NCBI GenBank assembly: GCA_019694165.1
Contig: JAIBCL010000001.1
Coordinates: forward strand, 682,001-746,000
DNA: 64,000 nucleotides
Origin: Verrucomicrobiaceae bacterium
GTDB taxonomy: Bacteria > Verrucomicrobiota > Verrucomicrobiia > Verrucomicrobiales > Verrucomicrobiaceae
Reading direction: 5' to 3'
The notes beneath the pieces were generated by a model. The model was given only the letters and a program-made list of their open reading frames with translations. It had not been told where the DNA came from and ran no database searches. A program made the position numbers and the translations under genes. Shown piece after piece: positions 61,270-64,000 of this stretch; the first letter of the stretch is position 1; the number at the start of each line of letters is the position of its first letter.

Positions 61270-62781
61270 TCACTTCCCCAACTGCCGCGCCCACTGGATG
61301 GCACGCATCATGCCGGTGGCTTTGTTCACCGTCTCGCGGTACTCGTATGCAGGATCGGAATCCGCCACGACACCTGCACCGGCCTGCACGTATGCCCTGC
61401 CGTTTTTTAGAACGCAGGTGCGCAACGCGATGCAACTGTCGAGATTCCCGTCAAAGCCAAAGTAACCCACCGCACCGGCGTAGGCGCAGCGCTTGTTCTT
61501 CTCCAGTTCGTTGATGATTTCCATCGCACGCACTTTCGGCGATCCACTGACGGTGCCCGCAGGAAACGTGGCGCGCATCACGTCGTAGGCGCTTTTGCCG
61601 GGGCACAACTGCCCTTCGACGTTCGAGACGATGTGCATCACGTGCGAATAGCGCTCGATGATCATCAACTCCGTCACCTTCACACTGCCGTAGCTGGAGA
61701 CGCGGCCCACGTCGTTGCGCGCGAGGTCCACCAGCATGATGTGCTCGGCGCGCTCCTTCGGATCGTTCAGCAGCTCCTCAGCCAGCGCCTCGTCCTCACC
61801 GGGCGACTTGCCTCTCCACCGCGTGCCGGCGATCGGCCTGATCTCGATGCGTCCATCCAGACATTTCACATGCACCTCCGGCGAGCTGCCCACAAGCGCG
61901 AAGCCCTGCGGAAACTGGAGACAGAACATGTAGGGCGATGGATTCACATGCCGCAGCGCGCGATACAGATCGAGCGGCGTGCCTTTGTATTCCGTCTCAA
62001 AGCGCTGCGAAGGCACAAACTGGAACACGTCTCCCGCGGCGATGTATTCCTTGCCGGCGCGAACCATCCGCTCAAACTCCTCGCGCGTGGTATTCCCCGC
62101 CGGCGGCGGCTCGACCGATGCGGCCACGGGCGGAAAGGCGCTGAGCGGCCGCACCGCGAGCGGCCGCGAAAGCTTTTCGATCACCGACTCGATCTGCGCC
62201 TTCGCCCAAGCATAGGCGGCATCGAGCGAGGCGTGCTCGCTTGTGAGCACGTTCGCCACAATGGAGAGCTTGCGATGTTTGTGGTCGAAAATGACGACCG
62301 TGTCCGTCAGCATGAAAACCATGTCCGGCAGCCCCAGGTCATCACGCGGCGGTAACGGCAGAGTAGGCTCGAAGAAGCGCACCATGTCGTAGGCCAGATA
62401 GCCGACAGCACCACCGTGGAACACGGGGATACTGCCGGGTTCCGCGGGCTTGTACAGCTTCATCAGCGCCTCCAACTCGACGAGCGGATCGGCAGCCGTG
62501 GTGAACTTGCGGACCTCCCCCCTCTCCTCAATCTCGATCTCCTTTCCGTGCGCCGTGAAAATCAATCGTGGCGAGCTGCCGAGCAGTGAGAAGCGCCCCG
62601 AGTGCTGCGTCAGTTCCGCCGACTCCAGCAAGAAGCCGCAGCGCCCGTCGTGAATCTTCTGAAAGGTTGAAAGCGGTGTCTCATAATCCGCCGCCAGCTC
62701 CGCCGTCACCGGCACGAGATTTCCCTGCGCGGCAAGCGCACGGAAGGCATCGAAATCTGGCTGCAAGAACTCGGAAATCAT
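61270..62781 (-). CDS. trpE: Anthranilate synthase component I
   Basis: A 503-residue chorismate-binding enzyme making anthranilate from chorismate with ammonia from the TrpG partner, the first step of tryptophan synthesis. The N-terminal feedback motif LLES is at 51-54. The catalytic domain shows PSPYMFCLQF, GSSPEVHV, RPIAGTRWRGKS, HIMLVDLARNDVGRVS, FPAGTVSGSPKVRAMEII and GAVGYFGFDGNLDSCIALRT. Length matches TrpE. TrpG is not seen within the window. The 356 bp upstream to the HTH gene hold palindromes. Confidence 0.96.
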   Translation of the reverse strand: MISEFLQPDFDAFRALAAQGNLVPVTAELAADYETPLSTFQKIHDGRCGFLLESAELTQHSGRFSLLGSSPRLIFTAHGKEIEIEERGEVRKFTTAADPLVELEALMKLYKPAEPGSIPVFHGGAVGYLAYDMVRFFEPTLPLPPRDDLGLPDMVFMLTDTVVIFDHKHRKLSIVANVLTSEHASLDAAYAWAKAQIESVIEKLSRPLAVRPLSAFPPVAASVEPPPAGNTTREEFERMVRAGKEYIAAGDVFQFVPSQRFETEYKGTPLDLYRALRHVNPSPYMFCLQFPQGFALVGSSPEVHVKCLDGRIEIRPIAGTRWRGKSPGEDEALAEELLNDPKERAEHIMLVDLARNDVGRVSSYGSVKVTELMIIERYSHVMHIVSNVEGQLCPGKSAYDVMRATFPAGTVSGSPKVRAMEIINELEKNKRCAYAGAVGYFGFDGNLDSCIALRTCVLKNGRAYVQAGAGVVADSDPAYEYRETVNKATGMMRAIQWARQLGK

Positions 62782-62957
62782 GAGAGCCGGACTTGAGCAC
62801 CAGTTCCCGCGCCGGGCAACCTTGGAAGGTGCACAGCGGCGATGCCCGTCTGCGGTGACGGATCAACACCCGCGTCACAGTGAGCGTTGAAAGCCTGGGA
62901 CCTTCAAACCCTCGCAACCCAGGCGGAACGGGCGGCTAATTCTTGAGGGTAGTCAAA

Positions 62958-63032
62958 TGTCAGATCACTCGCCAGTGACCGCATCTGACATCTCAGGCAC
63001 GCTAGCTATCGGCTAGCCTATACCTTTAGGCT
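62958..63032. promoter_or_regulatory. Cluster of palindromes between trpE and the HTH gene
   Basis: TGTCAGAT (62958-62965) and ATCTGACA (62983-62990) form a spaced 8-bp inverted repeat. Downstream GCTAGC recurs at 63001 and 63012, and AGCCTA (63015-63020) pairs with TAGGCT (63027-63032). These are plausible operators for the HTH protein or attenuator-like structures; function is unproven. Confidence 0.45.
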
Positions 63033-63137
63033 TCCCCGCACTCTGAATTCATTCAATCGACTAAATATGAAAATTATCTCGCAAGCTCTTCACTTTTTTC
63101 TTCCATGTCGTATGACATTTCGCTTCAATGTCGAATC

Positions 63138-63899
63138 ATGCCCGCACTCGGAACAAAATCCCCTGGTGAAATCCTTGAAGCGAAAATCAAGGACAAGAAC
63201 CTCACCCAAGCCCAGGCGGCGGACCGGATCGGCATCACGCGCCAGTACTTGAACGGCATCATCAACGGCAAGTACCCGTTCACCGCCGACCTCGGGCTGA
63301 AGCTCACCGAGCCGCTCGGCACCACGCCGGATTTTTGGAACGATGCGATCCGCGAGTTCGAGAGCTTTGCCGACACCGACGCAGGGCAGGCGCAGCAGCG
63401 CGCGAAAGACCGTGAGTCATTGGTAATGGACTTTGAACTCCAGGGCGTGCGCGCACTGGTGGATCACCAGATCGACAGCGCCCTGCAGGCGCGGCACCTC
63501 AACATCGAGCCGCCGCTGCACCGCGACCGCATCCAGGCCAGCTACGTGCTTCTGGGCTTCGGACTGAAGGGCTTCCTCTACGGGGCCAACGGACAGGCTC
63601 AACCGGTGGCCACCAAGCCATCTCTCACCCTGCGGCGCGGCGAGTCGCTGACCATCCCCACGCATGAAAAGATCAACGTGCCCGCCCGCCTGCGCGCGCG
63701 TGTGTACGGGTTGAGCGACTCGCTGGCCGACAAGTTTCTCTCTTGGAACTGCGTCAGCGTCCTTGATGCGCCCTTCAACAACCAACTCACGCTCGGCCTC
63801 ACGAACAACGGCCCATTCGAGGTCAAGATATGCCACGGCGACCCCTGTCTCATGGTCGGCTTCGAATTCCTCTCACAAGAGCCGGTGCGCTCCGCGTGA
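63138..63899 (+). CDS. HigA-type HTH protein with C-terminal dCTP-deaminase/dUTPase-like domain
   Basis: About 253 residues from the ATG at 63138 (an ATG at 63105 would add 11). N-terminal HigA-type helix-turn-helix: GEILEAKIKDKNLTQAQAAD, ITRQYLNGIINGKYPF, LGTTPDFW. Residues 100-253 have the dUTPase/Dcd fold pattern: ALVDHQIDSALQARHLNIEP, IQASYVLLGFG, SLTLRRGESLTIPTHEKI, then the core LTLGLTNNG and the ending GFEFLSQEP. The catalytic Glu of the deaminase core appears to be a Leu in LTLGLTNNG. No HigB toxin is beside it. A nucleotide-sensing regulator is likely (inference). Confidence 0.78.
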   Translation: MPALGTKSPGEILEAKIKDKNLTQAQAADRIGITRQYLNGIINGKYPFTADLGLKLTEPLGTTPDFWNDAIREFESFADTDAGQAQQRAKDRESLVMDFELQGVRALVDHQIDSALQARHLNIEPPLHRDRIQASYVLLGFGLKGFLYGANGQAQPVATKPSLTLRRGESLTIPTHEKINVPARLRARVYGLSDSLADKFLSWNCVSVLDAPFNNQLTLGLTNNGPFEVKICHGDPCLMVGFEFLSQEPVRSA

Positions 63900-63970
63900 C
63901 TCCTTTTCCCTTCCCTTCCCGCCCAAGTCCACACATCACACCCCGTCAAAGTCTCAACCGCCCGCCCGCC

Positions 63971-64000
63971 ATGCTGCACCGCCTCCTCTACCCATGGAAT
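63971..64000 (+). CDS. Possible start of a further gene (cut by window end)
   Basis: ATG at 63971 opens a frame of ten codons (MLHRLLYPWN) to the window end. Too short to judge. Confidence 0.2.
   Translation, partial: MLHRLLYPWN

Noticed and set aside
63138-63899. Ordinary HigA antitoxin
   Set aside because: Length is more than twice that of HigA and no HigB toxin gene is adjacent.
1-64000. CRISPR arrays, tRNA, rRNA
   Set aside because: No regularly spaced direct repeats and no tRNA-like T-loop/acceptor pattern or rRNA landmark was found by reading.

Overview
The window reads as a high-GC chromosomal segment of a Verrucomicrobiota bacterium, probably a Verrucomicrobiaceae-like lineage. The evidence is the number of secreted sulfatases, DUF1080 domains, PVC-type haem-binding proteins built on beta-propellers, choice-of-anchor and beta-helix proteins, and Tat-exported isomerase-like proteins. 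No rRNA, tRNA, CRISPR array or intact insertion sequence was seen. Assignment to the phylum is inference from gene families.

Positions 1-44.6 kb are mostly minus-strand exported genes that look like a sulfated-polysaccharide utilisation region. It has six sulfatases (one cut by the window edge), a chimeric sulfatase/lyase relic, a PL6-like lyase fused to a hydrolase-like domain, a divergent GH32-like protein, a DUF4838 protein, a BNR sialidase-like protein, SGNH and alpha/beta hydrolases, DUF1080 proteins and a 1257-residue DUF1080/propeller/HEAT/cytochrome c fusion. Many neighbours overlap by 4 bp (ATGA), which suggests translationally coupled operons. Substrates cannot be fixed from sequence alone.

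Two accessory islands interrupt this catabolic block. Island A (7.75-12.1 kb) is an apparent operon: RHH antitoxin, PIN toxin, SIR2 protein, HerA ATPase, KilA-N protein. Its core matches the known SIR2-HerA anti-phage module, here with a toxin-antitoxin leader and a KilA-N tail. Island B (30.8-34.9 kb) has a ParD/ParE pair, an unrecognised 325-residue protein, a DUF4062-plus-ORF6C-like protein, and a compact small-protein/nucleotidyltransferase/helical-protein triad. It is the best candidate for an undescribed defence system.

From 44.6 kb the character changes: a decayed cytochrome gene, a methyltransferase and a GT4 glycosyltransferase, a HAD phosphatase, about 0.9 kb without a convincing gene, then a MarR regulator, a PgeF-like protein and IspE. 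From 52.2 to 55.9 kb a beta-propeller protein pairs with a five-haem cytochrome. Two inverted-repeat elements flank a beta-helix gene at 56.1-58.3 kb. The right end has a DJ-1/PfpI protein, CdsA, a Pro/Lys/Glu-rich exported protein, TrpE and a HigA-type HTH fused to a dCTP-deaminase-like domain.
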